Source: Yoonia vestfoldensis (GTDB lineage Bacteria > Pseudomonadota > Alphaproteobacteria > Rhodobacterales > Rhodobacteraceae). Taken from it: 64,000 bases of DNA. The DNA is taken from NCBI RefSeq assembly GCF_002158905.1, contig NZ_CP021431.1, positions 2,853,001 through 2,917,000 of the forward strand, in the 5' to 3' direction. The notes under the pieces were generated by a model that saw only the letters and a program-made list of their open reading frames with translations, was not told where the DNA came from and made no database searches. The translations under genes were made by a program, and so were the position numbers. This document shows positions 50,149 to 59,718 of this stretch, piece after piece (position 1 is the stretch's first letter; every line of letters begins with the position of its first letter).

Positions 50149-50514
50149 CTAGGGTGCCACATCCGGGCAAAGCCCGTAAACAAAAACATAGCCGTTCCAG
50201 ACCATATAGAGCCCGGCGCCATCGGCGGTGCGCATCATCATCGCCCGCTCGGACCATTGCTGGCCATCCGCTGCACATTCCATCGTGTAAAGCGTGGCAT
50301 CCATGCCGTTGACATCCACCGGGCGGGTCATCTGGCACTGCGTTTCGACCCCGTAAAACACCCCTTCGGCGATCCGCACCGAGGTTCCATCGCCGCCGAT
50401 CACCGCGCAATCGGCATCGGCGGTCTGCCGGTAAATGCCATCATAGGGTGCCGCCGCCGCCATGGCAGGGACAAGGCCGATCAGAACGGCGGATTGGCGC
50501 AAAAATCGGTTCAT
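50149..50514 (-). CDS. Small exported protein, unknown
   Basis: The 121-residue protein has a signal peptide (AVLIGLVPAMAAAA) and a mature part opening PYDGIYRQTADADCAVIGG with four cysteines and a VWNGYVFVYGLCPD end. Similar proteins are frequent in Rhodobacteraceae but uncharacterised. It is divergent from the type I secretion genes and convergent with the PBP gene. Confidence 0.78.
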   Translation of the reverse strand: MNRFLRQSAVLIGLVPAMAAAAPYDGIYRQTADADCAVIGGDGTSVRIAEGVFYGVETQCQMTRPVDVNGMDATLYTMECAADGQQWSERAMMMRTADGAGLYMVWNGYVFVYGLCPDVAP

Positions 50515-50681
50515 CTTCCATTCATGCGGCAAATCGGGCGCGTAATCAACAAGATCAAGTTGCGCCACAAGCGGATGTTATCGCATTGCCTGCCCGCCCC
50601 GTATTGGCAAGCTTGTTAACCCATCCATGCTTTGATCCGGGCCACAGACAGGCATCGCCGGATCAGCGGGCAAGGGGCAAG

Positions 50682-52421
50682 ATGACACAGGCGGCGACGG
50701 CAGCAGGACAGGCGGAATTGCGCGGCGCATGGCGCGACAGCCGGCTGCTTTATTGGGTCGTCGGTATCTTCAGCTTTTTCGTCAACCTGCTGATGCTGAC
50801 CGGCCCGCTTTACATGCTCAACGTCTATGACCGCGTCTTGCACGCGCGGTCCGTGGAAACGCTGGTCGCGCTGACGGTGCTGGTGGCGTTTCTCTATGGG
50901 GTGATGGGCCTCCTCGATTACGTCCGGGGACGTGTGATGGCGCGGGTCGGCGCGCGGTTTCAGGCGCGGCTGGACCGGCGGGTCTTTGCGGCGGTGATGG
51001 CGGCCACGACCCAGCACCGCGCCCCGCGCGCGGCGGCGACCGGCCTGCGCGATCTGGAATCGGTGCAGCGGCTGATCACCTCGCCCGCGCTGATGGCGCT
51101 GTTTGATCTGCCTTGGGCGCCGCTCTTTTTCTTTGGCATCTTCATTTTCCATCCGCTGATGGGGCTGCTGGCAATTTGCGGCGCGCTGGTGCTGGTCGTC
51201 GTCGCCGTGCTGAACCAGATCAGCACCCGCGCGCCCTTGGCGCAGGCCAATGCGGCCAGTTTTACCTCTGATCAGATGGGCAACCAGATCCGGCAAGAAA
51301 GCGAGATGGTCCATGCGCTGGGCATGCGCGGTGCTGCCTTTGATCGCTGGCAGCTGGCGCGCAATGCAGCACTTGATGCCAGTATCGGCGCGTCGGATGC
51401 CGCCGGCAGCTATACCGCGCTGACCAAGACGTTCCGGCTGTTCCTGCAATCGGCCATGCTGGGGCTTGGCGCCTATCTGGTGCTGCTGGGTCAATTGTCG
51501 CCCGGCGCGATGATCGCGGGCTCGATCCTGCTGGGCCGCGCGCTCGCCCCGGTCGAGATGATCGTGGGCCAATGGGCCATATTCCAGCGCGGGCGCGAAG
51601 GCTGGGGCAATCTGGCGGTGCTGCTGGGGCAGGTCACGCCAGAGGCCGCGCGCACCCGCCTGCCAAAGCCCAAGGCAAGGCTGCGTGCCGAACAGATCAC
51701 AATCATCCCGCCGGGAGAAAGTGTCGCCGCCCTGCGCATGGTCAGTTTCGATCTGGGCGCAGGGCAGGCCGTGGGGGTCATCGGCACATCCGGCGCGGGC
51801 AAATCCACGCTGGCGCGCGCGCTGACCGGCGTCTGGCAACCAGCGGGCGGGCAGATCAGGCTGGATGGCGCGGCGCTGGATCAATATGACCCGGACGTGC
51901 TGGGCCAGCATATCGGCTATCTGCCGCAGCGGGTGCAATTGTTTGACGGCACGATCAAGGACAATATCGCCCGCATGGCGATGTTGCCCGATGACGCCGC
52001 CGTGGTGCTGGCCGCGCAAAAGGCAGCCGCGCATGACATGATCCTGACCTTGCCTGACGGCTATGACACCCGCGTGAGTGCTACCTCGGGCCGCTTGTCC
52101 GGCGGACAGATCCAGCGGATCGGGTTGGCCCGCGCGCTTTATGGCAATCCGGTGGTGCTGGTGCTGGATGAACCCAATTCCAACCTCGACAATGACGGAT
52201 CACTGGCGCTGAACGCCGCGATCCGCGCCTTCAAGGCGGCAGGCGGGATCGTGTTCATCATGGCGCACCGGCCTGCGGCCATTCAGGAATGCGACCTGTT
52301 GCTGGTGATCGATGGCGGGATGCGCCGCGCCTTTGGCCCCAAGGACAAAGTGCTGGCCGATATGGTCCAGAACCACGCGCAGATCACCCGCGCTACAGCC
52401 CAATCCGGGGGCGTATCATGA
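50682..52421 (+). CDS. Type I secretion system ABC transporter (PrtD/HlyB type)
   Basis: This 579-residue protein has a six-helix membrane domain (about residues 22-310) and an ATPase domain with Walker A GTSGAGKSTL (about 367-376), signature LSGGQIQRIGL, Walker B VLVLDEPNSNLD and the H-loop MAHRP. It lacks an N-terminal C39 peptidase domain, so it belongs to the PrtD class that exports proteins with C-terminal signals. It overlaps the adaptor gene by four bases. Confidence 0.93.
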   Translation: MTQAATAAGQAELRGAWRDSRLLYWVVGIFSFFVNLLMLTGPLYMLNVYDRVLHARSVETLVALTVLVAFLYGVMGLLDYVRGRVMARVGARFQARLDRRVFAAVMAATTQHRAPRAAATGLRDLESVQRLITSPALMALFDLPWAPLFFFGIFIFHPLMGLLAICGALVLVVVAVLNQISTRAPLAQANAASFTSDQMGNQIRQESEMVHALGMRGAAFDRWQLARNAALDASIGASDAAGSYTALTKTFRLFLQSAMLGLGAYLVLLGQLSPGAMIAGSILLGRALAPVEMIVGQWAIFQRGREGWGNLAVLLGQVTPEAARTRLPKPKARLRAEQITIIPPGESVAALRMVSFDLGAGQAVGVIGTSGAGKSTLARALTGVWQPAGGQIRLDGAALDQYDPDVLGQHIGYLPQRVQLFDGTIKDNIARMAMLPDDAAVVLAAQKAAAHDMILTLPDGYDTRVSATSGRLSGGQIQRIGLARALYGNPVVLVLDEPNSNLDNDGSLALNAAIRAFKAAGGIVFIMAHRPAAIQECDLLLVIDGGMRRAFGPKDKVLADMVQNHAQITRATAQSGGVS

Positions 52422-53710
52422 ATACGCATTGGCCGGTCCGGCGCTATATGATCATCGGCACCGCCGCGCTGGCCGTGCTGGTGGGTGGGCTCGGCACATG
52501 GTCGGTGCTGGCGCAGATCAATGGCGCGGTCATCACCAGCGGCCAGATCGAGGTGGATCGCAACCGCCAGATCGTGCAGCACCCGTTTGGCGGGGTGGTC
52601 GCCGATATCCTTGTGGCCGAAGGCGACAGCGTGGCCAGGGGCGACCTGCTGATCCGGCTGGACCCGACCGACCTGCAATCGGAACTGGCAATCGTCGAAG
52701 GGCAATATTTCGAAATCCTTGCCCGCCGCGCGCGGCTGACGGCGGAACGCGATGATGCAAGCGCGCTGGTCTTTGACCCGGTCCTGCGCGACGCAGGCAC
52801 CCCTGCGGCCGCCGAATTGATGCAGGGGCAGGAACGGCTATTCGCGGCGCGGCTGGAAACCAGCCTGCAATCCACCCATCAGCTGACCCAGCAACGCGCC
52901 CAGATCGCCAGCCAGATCACCGGCATCACCGCGCAGCAAACCGCGCTGCAAACCCAACAGCGCCTGATCGCGCGCGAATTGGCCGACCAGCAAAGCCTGC
53001 TGGATCGCGGCCTTTCACAGGCCAGCCGCGTGCTGGCCCTGCAACGCGAAGCGGCGAGCCTTCTGGGCCGCCTTGGTGAATTGACAGCGCAGGCCGCGCA
53101 GGCCGCCGAACGCATGACCGAGATCGAGATCCAGATCCTCGGCCTGTCGTCCTTTCGCCGGGAAGAGGCGATCACCCGCCTGCGCGATCTGCAATTCAGC
53201 CAGCTGGAACTGGCCGAACGCCGCCAGATGCTGCTGCGCCAGCGCGACCAGCGCGACATCCGCGCGCCGGTCGCGGGGATCGTCTATGGCATGCAGGTCT
53301 TTGCGCCCCGCTCTGTCATCCGCCCCGCCGATCCGGTGTTGTTCCTGATCCCCCAAGACCGCCCCCTTGTGATCGCAGCACAGGTGCAGACCACGGATAT
53401 TGATCAGGTCTTTGTCGGGCAGGACGTGACCTTGCGGTTTTCCGCCTTTGACCAGCGGCGCACGCCGGAACTGGCCGGGCGGGTGACGCTGTTATCGGCG
53501 GATGCGTTTCAGGATCAGGCGACGGGCCAGTCTTTTTACCGCGCCGAAGTGCAGCTGAACGACGGCGAATTGCAGCGACTGCCCGCCGATCTGGCCCTGC
53601 TGCCAGGCATGCCGGTCGAGGCTTTTTTGCGCACCGGTGACCGCAGCCCGATGGATTACCTGATCAAGCCGCTGGCGGATTATTTCGCCCGCGCGTTTCG
53701 CGACAGCTGA
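52418..53710 (+). CDS. Type I secretion periplasmic adaptor (HlyD/PrtE type)
   Basis: The 430-residue membrane fusion protein has one N-terminal transmembrane helix (about 12-32), a lipoyl-like half (HPFGGVVADILVAEGDSV), a long coiled-coil hairpin (about 110-280), and the second lipoyl half with DIRAPVAGIVYGMQVF. It bridges the ABC protein to a TolC-type channel. Neither that channel nor a recognisable exported substrate lies in the window. Confidence 0.92.
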   Translation: MNTHWPVRRYMIIGTAALAVLVGGLGTWSVLAQINGAVITSGQIEVDRNRQIVQHPFGGVVADILVAEGDSVARGDLLIRLDPTDLQSELAIVEGQYFEILARRARLTAERDDASALVFDPVLRDAGTPAAAELMQGQERLFAARLETSLQSTHQLTQQRAQIASQITGITAQQTALQTQQRLIARELADQQSLLDRGLSQASRVLALQREAASLLGRLGELTAQAAQAAERMTEIEIQILGLSSFRREEAITRLRDLQFSQLELAERRQMLLRQRDQRDIRAPVAGIVYGMQVFAPRSVIRPADPVLFLIPQDRPLVIAAQVQTTDIDQVFVGQDVTLRFSAFDQRRTPELAGRVTLLSADAFQDQATGQSFYRAEVQLNDGELQRLPADLALLPGMPVEAFLRTGDRSPMDYLIKPLADYFARAFRDS

Positions 53711-53765
53711 TTGCGCGCCGCCGCATTGCCCGCTAGCGTCCGGCCAAACAGCCAAGGAGACTGAT

Positions 53766-54227
53766 ATGAGCGTGATCGAAACCCGTCTGGCCGAACTGGG
53801 CGTGACCCTGCCCGACGCCCCTGCCCCCGCGGCGAATTATGTCCCCTTCGTGCAAACAGGCAATCTGGTGCATGTCTCGGGGCAAATTTCGGCCAATGCG
53901 GATGGCATGATCAAGGGCAAGCTGGGCGTCGACATGGATGCTGACGCAGGTGCCGCCGCCGCGCGCGCCTGTGCGATCAGCCTGCTGGCGCAGCTCAAGG
54001 CCGCTTGCGGCGGTGATATCGACCGGCTGGTGCGGGTGGTCAAACTGGTGGGTTTCGTCAATTCCACCTCCGATTTTGGCGACCAACCCAAGGTGATCAA
54101 CGGTGCCTCTGATTTCATGGTTTCCGCCCTTGGTGACAAGGGCCACCATGCGCGCTCTGCCGTCAGTGCCGCCAGCCTGCCCTTTGGCGTCGCCGTTGAA
54201 ATCGAAGGCATCTTCGAGATCGCATGA
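53766..54227 (+). CDS. RidA family protein
   Basis: RidA proteins hydrolyse reactive enamines/imines made by PLP enzymes. The 153-residue protein is of the longer YjgF subtype, with ANYVPFVQTGNLVHVSGQ, DLDRLVRVVKLVGFVNST-like segments and HHARSAVSAASLPFGVAVE. An active-site Arg in the ARSAV motif is present. It overlaps the phosphodiesterase gene by four bases. Confidence 0.92.
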   Translation: MSVIETRLAELGVTLPDAPAPAANYVPFVQTGNLVHVSGQISANADGMIKGKLGVDMDADAGAAAARACAISLLAQLKAACGGDIDRLVRVVKLVGFVNSTSDFGDQPKVINGASDFMVSALGDKGHHARSAVSAASLPFGVAVEIEGIFEIA

Positions 54228-54976
54228 CCCTGCCTGCCGCCTTTCTTGCCCGCCCCATCGCGCATCGCGCCTTGCATGACCGCAAGGCGGGGCGGGTCGA
54301 AAATTCCATCGCCGCGATCAAGGCCGCGATTGCCGCCGGTTACGGGATAGAAATCGACGTGCAATTGTCCAGCGATGGCCATGCGATGGTGTTTCACGAT
54401 GACAATCTGGACCGGCTGACTGCGCAAAGCGGACCGCTGCGCGCATGCAGCCGTGCGCAACTGGAACAGACCCCGCTGAAAGACGACACCGGCACGATCC
54501 CCGCGCTAAAGGATGTGCTGGCGCTGGTCGCAGGCCAAGTGCCCCTGCTGATCGAGATCAAGGATCAAGACGGCCAGATGGGGCCGGATGTCGGCGCGCT
54601 TGAACGCGCGACCTGCGCGGCGCTGGCCGATTACAAAGGCGATGTCGCGCTGATGTCCTTCAACCCGCATAGCATCGCCGCCTGCCGGACCCTCGCCCCC
54701 GCCATTCCGCGCGGGCTGGTCACATCCGCCTATGATCCGGTGTTCTGGCCCGATCTGCCCGCTGCGGTGCGCGACCATCTGCGCGCCATTCCCGATTACG
54801 ACCGTGTGGGTGCCTGTTTCATCAGCCACGAGGCCAAAGATCTGCCCCGCCCCCGCGTGGCCGAGATCAAGGCGACAGCCGCGCCGATCCTGTGCTGGAC
54901 CATCCGTTCGCCGCAAGATGAGGCAAAGGCACGGTTGATCGCGGATAATGTGACCTTCGAGGGCTATCATGCTTGA
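54224..54976 (+). CDS. Glycerophosphodiester phosphodiesterase
   Basis: This 250-residue GDPD releases glycerol-3-phosphate from phospholipid head-group diesters. It has the PIAHRALHDRKAGRVENS opening with the HR motif, IEIDVQLSSDG, VFHDDNLDRLT, and LIEIKDQ. No signal peptide is seen, so it is cytosolic. Confidence 0.93.
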   Translation: MTLPAAFLARPIAHRALHDRKAGRVENSIAAIKAAIAAGYGIEIDVQLSSDGHAMVFHDDNLDRLTAQSGPLRACSRAQLEQTPLKDDTGTIPALKDVLALVAGQVPLLIEIKDQDGQMGPDVGALERATCAALADYKGDVALMSFNPHSIAACRTLAPAIPRGLVTSAYDPVFWPDLPAAVRDHLRAIPDYDRVGACFISHEAKDLPRPRVAEIKATAAPILCWTIRSPQDEAKARLIADNVTFEGYHA

Positions 54977-55006
54977 CGCGCGCCGCGCGCCAGCCAGTTA
55001 AAGCAG

Positions 55007-56191
55007 ATGGACGGATCAGCGATCGAAATCACCACCCATGCCAGTATCAACGGCATCACCCCCGCCGATTGGGATGCCTGCGCCTGCCCCGAGGCCGCCG
55101 ATGGCCGCCCCATCGACCCGTTCACAACGCATCGTTTTCTCAAGGCGCTAGAGGACAGCTATTCTGTTGGGGCGGGCACCGGCTGGCAGCCGCGCTACTT
55201 AAGCGCGCAGCAAAACGGCCAGATCATCGCGGTGGCCCCGCTTTATGCCAAGGGGCATAGCCAGGGCGAATATATCTTTGATCACAATTGGGCGCATGCC
55301 TATGAAAACGCAGGCGGGCGGTATTATCCGAAGCTCCAGATCGCGGTGCCGTTCACGCCCGCCACGGGGCGGCGGTTCCTGACCCGTCCGGGGCATGAGG
55401 CCGTGGGCATGGCCGCCTTGGTCCAGGGTGCTGTCCAGATCGCCGCCGACAACAACCTGTCATCCTTGCACGCGACCTTCTGCACCGAGGCCGAGGCGCT
55501 GGCAGGGGCCGAAATGGGCCTGCAACCCCGCATCGGGCAGCAGTTTCACTGGGTCAACGACGGCTATGGCGGGTTTGACGATTTCCTTGCCAGCCTGTCC
55601 AGCCGCAAGCGCAAGAATATCCGCAAGGAACGCGAGACCGCGCAGGGCTTCGGCGGGCAGATCCTGGCGCTGACCGGCGACCAGATCCAGCCGGAACATT
55701 GGGATGCGTTCTGGCAATTCTATCAGGACACCGGCAACCGCAAATGGGGCACGCCGTATCTGACGCGGAATTTCTTTCACTTCGCGCATCAGACTTTGCG
55801 CGATGATATGCTGATGGTGCTGGCGATCCGTGATGGCGTGCCTGTCGCGGGCGCGCTAAACTTTATCGGGCGCGACACGTTATATGGCCGCTATTGGGGC
55901 TGCACCGAACACCATGCCTGCCTGCATTTCGAATTATGCTATTATCAGGCCATCGACTTTGCCATCGCCCATGGCATGGCGCGGGTCGAGGCGGGCGCGC
56001 AGGGCGAACACAAGCTGGCGCGCGGCTATCTGCCGGTCCCGGTGCATTCGCTGCATTGGTTCGCGGATGCCGGTTTTCGCGATGCGGTGGGCCGCTATCT
56101 GCTGGCCGAACGCGACGCGGTGGATCACGAAATCGAGGTGCTGACCAGCTATGGTCCGTTCCGCAAATCAGACAGGGAGGAACACCAATGA
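55007..56191 (+). CDS. DUF482 / FemAB-like GNAT protein
   Basis: The 394-residue protein belongs to the COG3146 'peptidogalycan biosynthesis' family. It shows [47 protein letters not shown] and [21 protein letters not shown]. These are acyltransferase-fold proteins of unknown specificity. It overlaps phhB by four bases. Confidence 0.9.
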   Translation: MDGSAIEITTHASINGITPADWDACACPEAADGRPIDPFTTHRFLKALEDSYSVGAGTGWQPRYLSAQQNGQIIAVAPLYAKGHSQGEYIFDHNWAHAYENAGGRYYPKLQIAVPFTPATGRRFLTRPGHEAVGMAALVQGAVQIAADNNLSSLHATFCTEAEALAGAEMGLQPRIGQQFHWVNDGYGGFDDFLASLSSRKRKNIRKERETAQGFGGQILALTGDQIQPEHWDAFWQFYQDTGNRKWGTPYLTRNFFHFAHQTLRDDMLMVLAIRDGVPVAGALNFIGRDTLYGRYWGCTEHHACLHFELCYYQAIDFAIAHGMARVEAGAQGEHKLARGYLPVPVHSLHWFADAGFRDAVGRYLLAERDAVDHEIEVLTSYGPFRKSDREEHQ

Positions 56192-56487
56192 CCGACGCAT
56201 TGACCCAAACCGAACGCGACAGCGACCTTGCCCCCCTTCTGGCCAATGGCTGGCAATTGGTCGAAGGGCGCGACGCGATCCATAAGCAATTCGTCTTTCG
56301 CAACTTTATCGACGCCTTTGGTTTCATGACAAAGGTTGCCCTTTGGGCCGAAAAATGGAATCACCACCCCGAATGGTCGAATGTCTATAAAACCGTCGAG
56401 GTGACATTGACGACCCATGACGCGGGCGGATTGTCGGCGCTGGACACCAAACTGGGTGCGAAAATGGACGCGCTCGCCGGGGGCTGA
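56188..56487 (+). CDS. phhB: 4a-Hydroxytetrahydrobiopterin dehydratase (pterin carbinolamine dehydratase)
   Basis: The 99-residue enzyme regenerates the pterin cofactor of aromatic amino-acid hydroxylases. It carries the family motif [18 protein letters not shown] with the catalytic histidines. ATG at 56188 overlaps the previous stop, with GGGAGG ahead. No phenylalanine hydroxylase is in the window. Confidence 0.93.
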   Translation: MTDALTQTERDSDLAPLLANGWQLVEGRDAIHKQFVFRNFIDAFGFMTKVALWAEKWNHHPEWSNVYKTVEVTLTTHDAGGLSALDTKLGAKMDALAGG

Positions 56488-56488
56488 C

Positions 56489-57334
56489 TTGGACAATTTG
56501 CTGACGACAGAGATTATCAACGGGCGCACATTGGCCGATCTGCTGACGCTCGAATTCATGGTTTCGATCTTTGGCAGTGTCCTTGCGGCGATCCTGATCC
56601 TGATCACGGGGTTTATCATTGGCGGCTGGCTGCGCGGGCGGCTGATCCGCGTGGGGCAGATGAACCGGCATCTGGACGCGACTTTGTTCAGCTTTCTGGG
56701 CAATATCGTCCGCTATGTGATCATCGGCTTTGCGTTTCTGTTCGTTCTCAACACTTTCGGGGTGCAGACGACATCTTTTGTGGCGGTCATCGGTGCCGCC
56801 GGTCTGGCCATCGGTCTGGCCTTGCAAGGCACATTGTCCAATATCGCGGCGGGTGTGATGATCGTGTTCTTCCGCCCCGTGAAACTGGGTGATTTCGTCG
56901 AGGTCAACGGCCAGATGGGCACGGTGAAAGAAATCAACCTCAACTTCATCGAACTCGCGTCGATTGCCAATGTGCAGATCATCATTCCCAACAGCCAGGT
57001 CTGGGGCAATACGATCGTCAATTATTCCGTCTATGACAGCCGCCGCGCGGAATGGGTGTTCGGCGTCAGCTATGGCGCGGACCTGAAACTGGCCGAGGAG
57101 ACGATCCGCATGACGATCCTGTCGGACCCACGGTCCTGGGCAGAGCCTGCACCGTTCATTCAGGTCAACAACCTTGGCGATTTCTCGGTCGATTTTCTGG
57201 TGCGGGTCTGGTGTTCCAGCGCCGATTTCTTTCAGTATCAGGCCGATATGAAGCGGCAGGTGAAAGAGGCGCTAGACGCAGCCGGTGTGGAAATCCCCTT
57301 CCCGACGCGCAGGGTGCTCAACACCACCGAATGA
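56489..57334 (+). CDS. MscS-type small-conductance mechanosensitive channel
   Basis: The 281-residue channel has three N-terminal membrane helices (the pore helix TM3 at GAAGLAIGLALQGTLSNIAAG), and the beta and alpha/beta cytosolic domains (VKLGDFVEVNGQMGTVKEI, IIIPNSQVWG). I infer a TTG start at 56489, one base after the phhB stop, because no in-frame ATG precedes the first helix; GGGGG lies upstream. Confidence 0.92.
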   Translation: MDNLLTTEIINGRTLADLLTLEFMVSIFGSVLAAILILITGFIIGGWLRGRLIRVGQMNRHLDATLFSFLGNIVRYVIIGFAFLFVLNTFGVQTTSFVAVIGAAGLAIGLALQGTLSNIAAGVMIVFFRPVKLGDFVEVNGQMGTVKEINLNFIELASIANVQIIIPNSQVWGNTIVNYSVYDSRRAEWVFGVSYGADLKLAEETIRMTILSDPRSWAEPAPFIQVNNLGDFSVDFLVRVWCSSADFFQYQADMKRQVKEALDAAGVEIPFPTRRVLNTTE

Positions 57335-57335
57335 A

Positions 57336-57359
57336 AAGGGCGGCCCTTTGGCCGCCCTT
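57336..57359. terminator. Two-way terminator between mscS and peroxiredoxin genes
   Basis: AAGGGCGGCC pairs with GGCCGCCCTT over a CTTT loop. It overlaps the gap between the two stop codons, and is flanked by A and T runs on the two sides. Confidence 0.85.
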
Positions 57360-57363
57360 GTCG

Positions 57364-57855
57364 TTATGCCAGTTCCGCGAGCAGCGTTTGACCAGCCGAG
57401 ATTTCGCACTGACCCGGTCCTGCCTCTTCGTTCAGGATCTTGACCACGCCATCCTCGACCAGCATCGCATAGCGCCGCGAGCGGTTCACGAAACCGACAG
57501 GCCCTGCGCTGAAATCCATCCCGATGGCGGTGGTAAAGGCGCTTTCGGCATCCGCCAGCATGGTGATGCCGGTTTCCATCGCGCCGGTGCTTTCGCCCCA
57601 GGCCTTCATCACGAAAGGATCATTGACCGACATGCAGATGATCTCATCCACGCCTTTGGCCATGAAATCGTCATAGGTCGCCATAAAGCTGGGCACATGG
57701 GCCGTGGTACAAGTGCCGGTAAAGGCGCCGGGCAGCCCGAAGATCACGACCTTGCGGCCTTTGATCTTATCGGCAAGAGCCACCGGCTCTGGTCCATTGT
57801 CACCCATCACCAGCAAAGTCGCATCCGGTAGTGTATCGCCTGTCTTGATTGTCAT
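57364..57855 (-). CDS. Peroxiredoxin (Prx5/type II)
   Basis: The 163-residue thiol peroxidase has the Prx5 peroxidatic cysteine in GAFTGTCTTAHVPSF and a second Cys in GPGQCEIS. GFVNRSRRYAMLVEDG matches the dimer region. It removes peroxides with glutaredoxin/thioredoxin. I start at 57855 (MTIKTGD). Confidence 0.94.
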   Translation of the reverse strand: MTIKTGDTLPDATLLVMGDNGPEPVALADKIKGRKVVIFGLPGAFTGTCTTAHVPSFMATYDDFMAKGVDEIICMSVNDPFVMKAWGESTGAMETGITMLADAESAFTTAIGMDFSAGPVGFVNRSRRYAMLVEDGVVKILNEEAGPGQCEISAGQTLLAELA

Positions 57856-57943
57856 GGCTTTCGCCCCCTCTTCGCGTTGTATCGCCGATTGCTTCCCATA
57901 TAGAGTGCGGCAAAACAAGTGGTGTCACCAAGGGAACAGTTTC

Positions 57944-59158
57944 ATGACGCATGTTGTTGTCGCAGGCGCGGGGCAGGCCGGTGCATCTGTGGTCGCGAAA
58001 TTGCGCGCCGAAGGGTTCGCAGGTGCCATCACATTGATCGGCGCAGAACCGGTCCCGCCCTATCAGCGCCCGCCCCTGTCCAAAGCCTATCTGCTGGGCG
58101 ATATGGCGCAAGAACGGCTCTATCTGCGGCCAGCCGAATTTTACGCCGACCAAGGTATCACCCTGCGGCTTGGCACCCGCGTCGTGGCGGTTGATCCAGC
58201 GGCAAAGACCGTCACGCTGACCGGTGATGAAATGCTGGGCTATGATCATCTGGTGCTGACGACGGGCGCGCATCCGCGCATCTTGCCTGCGGCGATTGGC
58301 GGTATGCTCGACGGTGTCTATGCGATGCGCGATCTGGCCGATGCCGATGCTTTGGCCCCTGAACTGGTCGCAGGGCGGCAGGTGCTGATCGTCGGCGGCG
58401 GCTATATCGGGCTAGAGGCGGCGGCGGTCGCGGCCAAGCGCGGGTTGCGCGTGACGCTGGTGGAAATGGCTGACCGTATCCTGCAACGGGTGGCGGCGCC
58501 GCAAACCTCGGATTATTTCCGCGCCTTGCACCAATCGCATGGCGTCACGATCCGCGAAGGGCTGGGGCTGGGCCGTCTGCTGGGCGATAGCCGTGTGACG
58601 GGGGCGCGGCTGACCGATGGCACCGAACTGGCCGTGGATTTCGCCATTATCGGTGCGGGGATCACGCCTGCGACCATCTTGGCCGATAGCGCGGGCCTGC
58701 ATGTCGAGAACGGCATTACGACCGATAGCCACGGCCGCACATCCGACCCGCATATCTGGGCCGCCGGCGATTGCGCATCCTGCCTGTTTCACGGCAACCG
58801 CATCCGGCTGGAAAGCGTCGGCAATGCCATTGATCAGGCCGAGGCCGTGGCGCTGAACATCATGGGCCGCGACCTGCCCTACCAGCCCAAACCCTGGTTC
58901 TGGTCGGATCAATATGATTGCAAGCTGCAGATCGCGGGGCTGAATACGGGCTATACGGATGTGCATATCCGCAAGGGCGACGCGCCCGGCGTGCAATCGC
59001 ATTGGTATTATCGCGGCGCGGACCTGCTGGCGGTGGATGCGATGAATGATCCGCGCAATTACATGATCGGCAAGCGCCTGATCGAGGCGGGCCGCAGCCC
59101 CGACCCCGCGCTGATCACCAACCCTGCCACCGATATGAAGGCGCTGCTGGCCGCATGA
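57944..59158 (+). CDS. FAD-dependent ferredoxin/rhodocoxin reductase-like protein
   Basis: This 404-residue flavoprotein has an N-terminal FAD motif (VVAGAGQAGASVV), a NAD motif (VLIVGGGYIGLEAAAVAAKRG) and the late FAD contact HIWAAGDCASC. It resembles ferredoxin reductases of P450 and dioxygenase systems. A C-terminal reductase-type domain (YDCKLQIAGLNTGY) is present. No ferredoxin gene is adjacent; its partner is unknown. It overlaps rsmD by four bases and is divergent from the peroxiredoxin gene. Confidence 0.92.
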   Translation: MTHVVVAGAGQAGASVVAKLRAEGFAGAITLIGAEPVPPYQRPPLSKAYLLGDMAQERLYLRPAEFYADQGITLRLGTRVVAVDPAAKTVTLTGDEMLGYDHLVLTTGAHPRILPAAIGGMLDGVYAMRDLADADALAPELVAGRQVLIVGGGYIGLEAAAVAAKRGLRVTLVEMADRILQRVAAPQTSDYFRALHQSHGVTIREGLGLGRLLGDSRVTGARLTDGTELAVDFAIIGAGITPATILADSAGLHVENGITTDSHGRTSDPHIWAAGDCASCLFHGNRIRLESVGNAIDQAEAVALNIMGRDLPYQPKPWFWSDQYDCKLQIAGLNTGYTDVHIRKGDAPGVQSHWYYRGADLLAVDAMNDPRNYMIGKRLIEAGRSPDPALITNPATDMKALLAA

Positions 59159-59718
59159 GGATCATCGCAGGCACCCATCGCGGCACCCAGCTGGCCGCTG
59201 TCGGCGCGGGGGATGACGCCGCCCATCTGCGCCCGACCAGCGACCGGGTGCGCGAAAGCCTGTTCAACGTGCTGCAAGGCGGCCGGTTCGGCGATATCCT
59301 GCGCGGGGCGCGGGTGCTGGACCTGTTCGCAGGCACGGGTGCGCTGGGGCTAGAGGCGTTGTCGCGCGGCGCTGTTCATGCGACCTTTGTCGATAACGGG
59401 CGCGCGGCGCAGCTGCTGATCCGCGCGAATATCGCCAAGCTGCGGCGCGAACGGGACACCCGCCTGATCCCGACCAGCGTCGTGGCGATCCCCGCAGGCC
59501 AGCCCTGCAATCTGGTGTTTCTTGATCCGCCTTATGGTCTGGCGCTGGGACATGCCGCGCTGGATGCCGCATTGCGCCAAGGCTGGATCGCGCCAGAAGC
59601 GCTGATCGTCTGGGAAGAAGGGCGCGGCCAAGTCGCCCCCGAAGGATTCTCTGTCGTCGATCAGCGCCGCTATGGCGAGACATTCATCACCCTGATGCGC
59701 CGCGATCAGGCCGGTTGA
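59155..59718 (+). CDS. rsmD: 16S rRNA (guanine-966-N2)-methyltransferase RsmD
   Basis: The 187-residue enzyme methylates G966 of 16S rRNA. It has RIIAGTHRGTQL, RPTSDRVRESLFN, VLDLFAGTGALGLEALSRGA and FLDPPYGLAL, the catalytic NPPY-type motif. The end overlaps convergent ispE by 13 bases. Confidence 0.95.
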   Translation: MRIIAGTHRGTQLAAVGAGDDAAHLRPTSDRVRESLFNVLQGGRFGDILRGARVLDLFAGTGALGLEALSRGAVHATFVDNGRAAQLLIRANIAKLRRERDTRLIPTSVVAIPAGQPCNLVFLDPPYGLALGHAALDAALRQGWIAPEALIVWEEGRGQVAPEGFSVVDQRRYGETFITLMRRDQAG

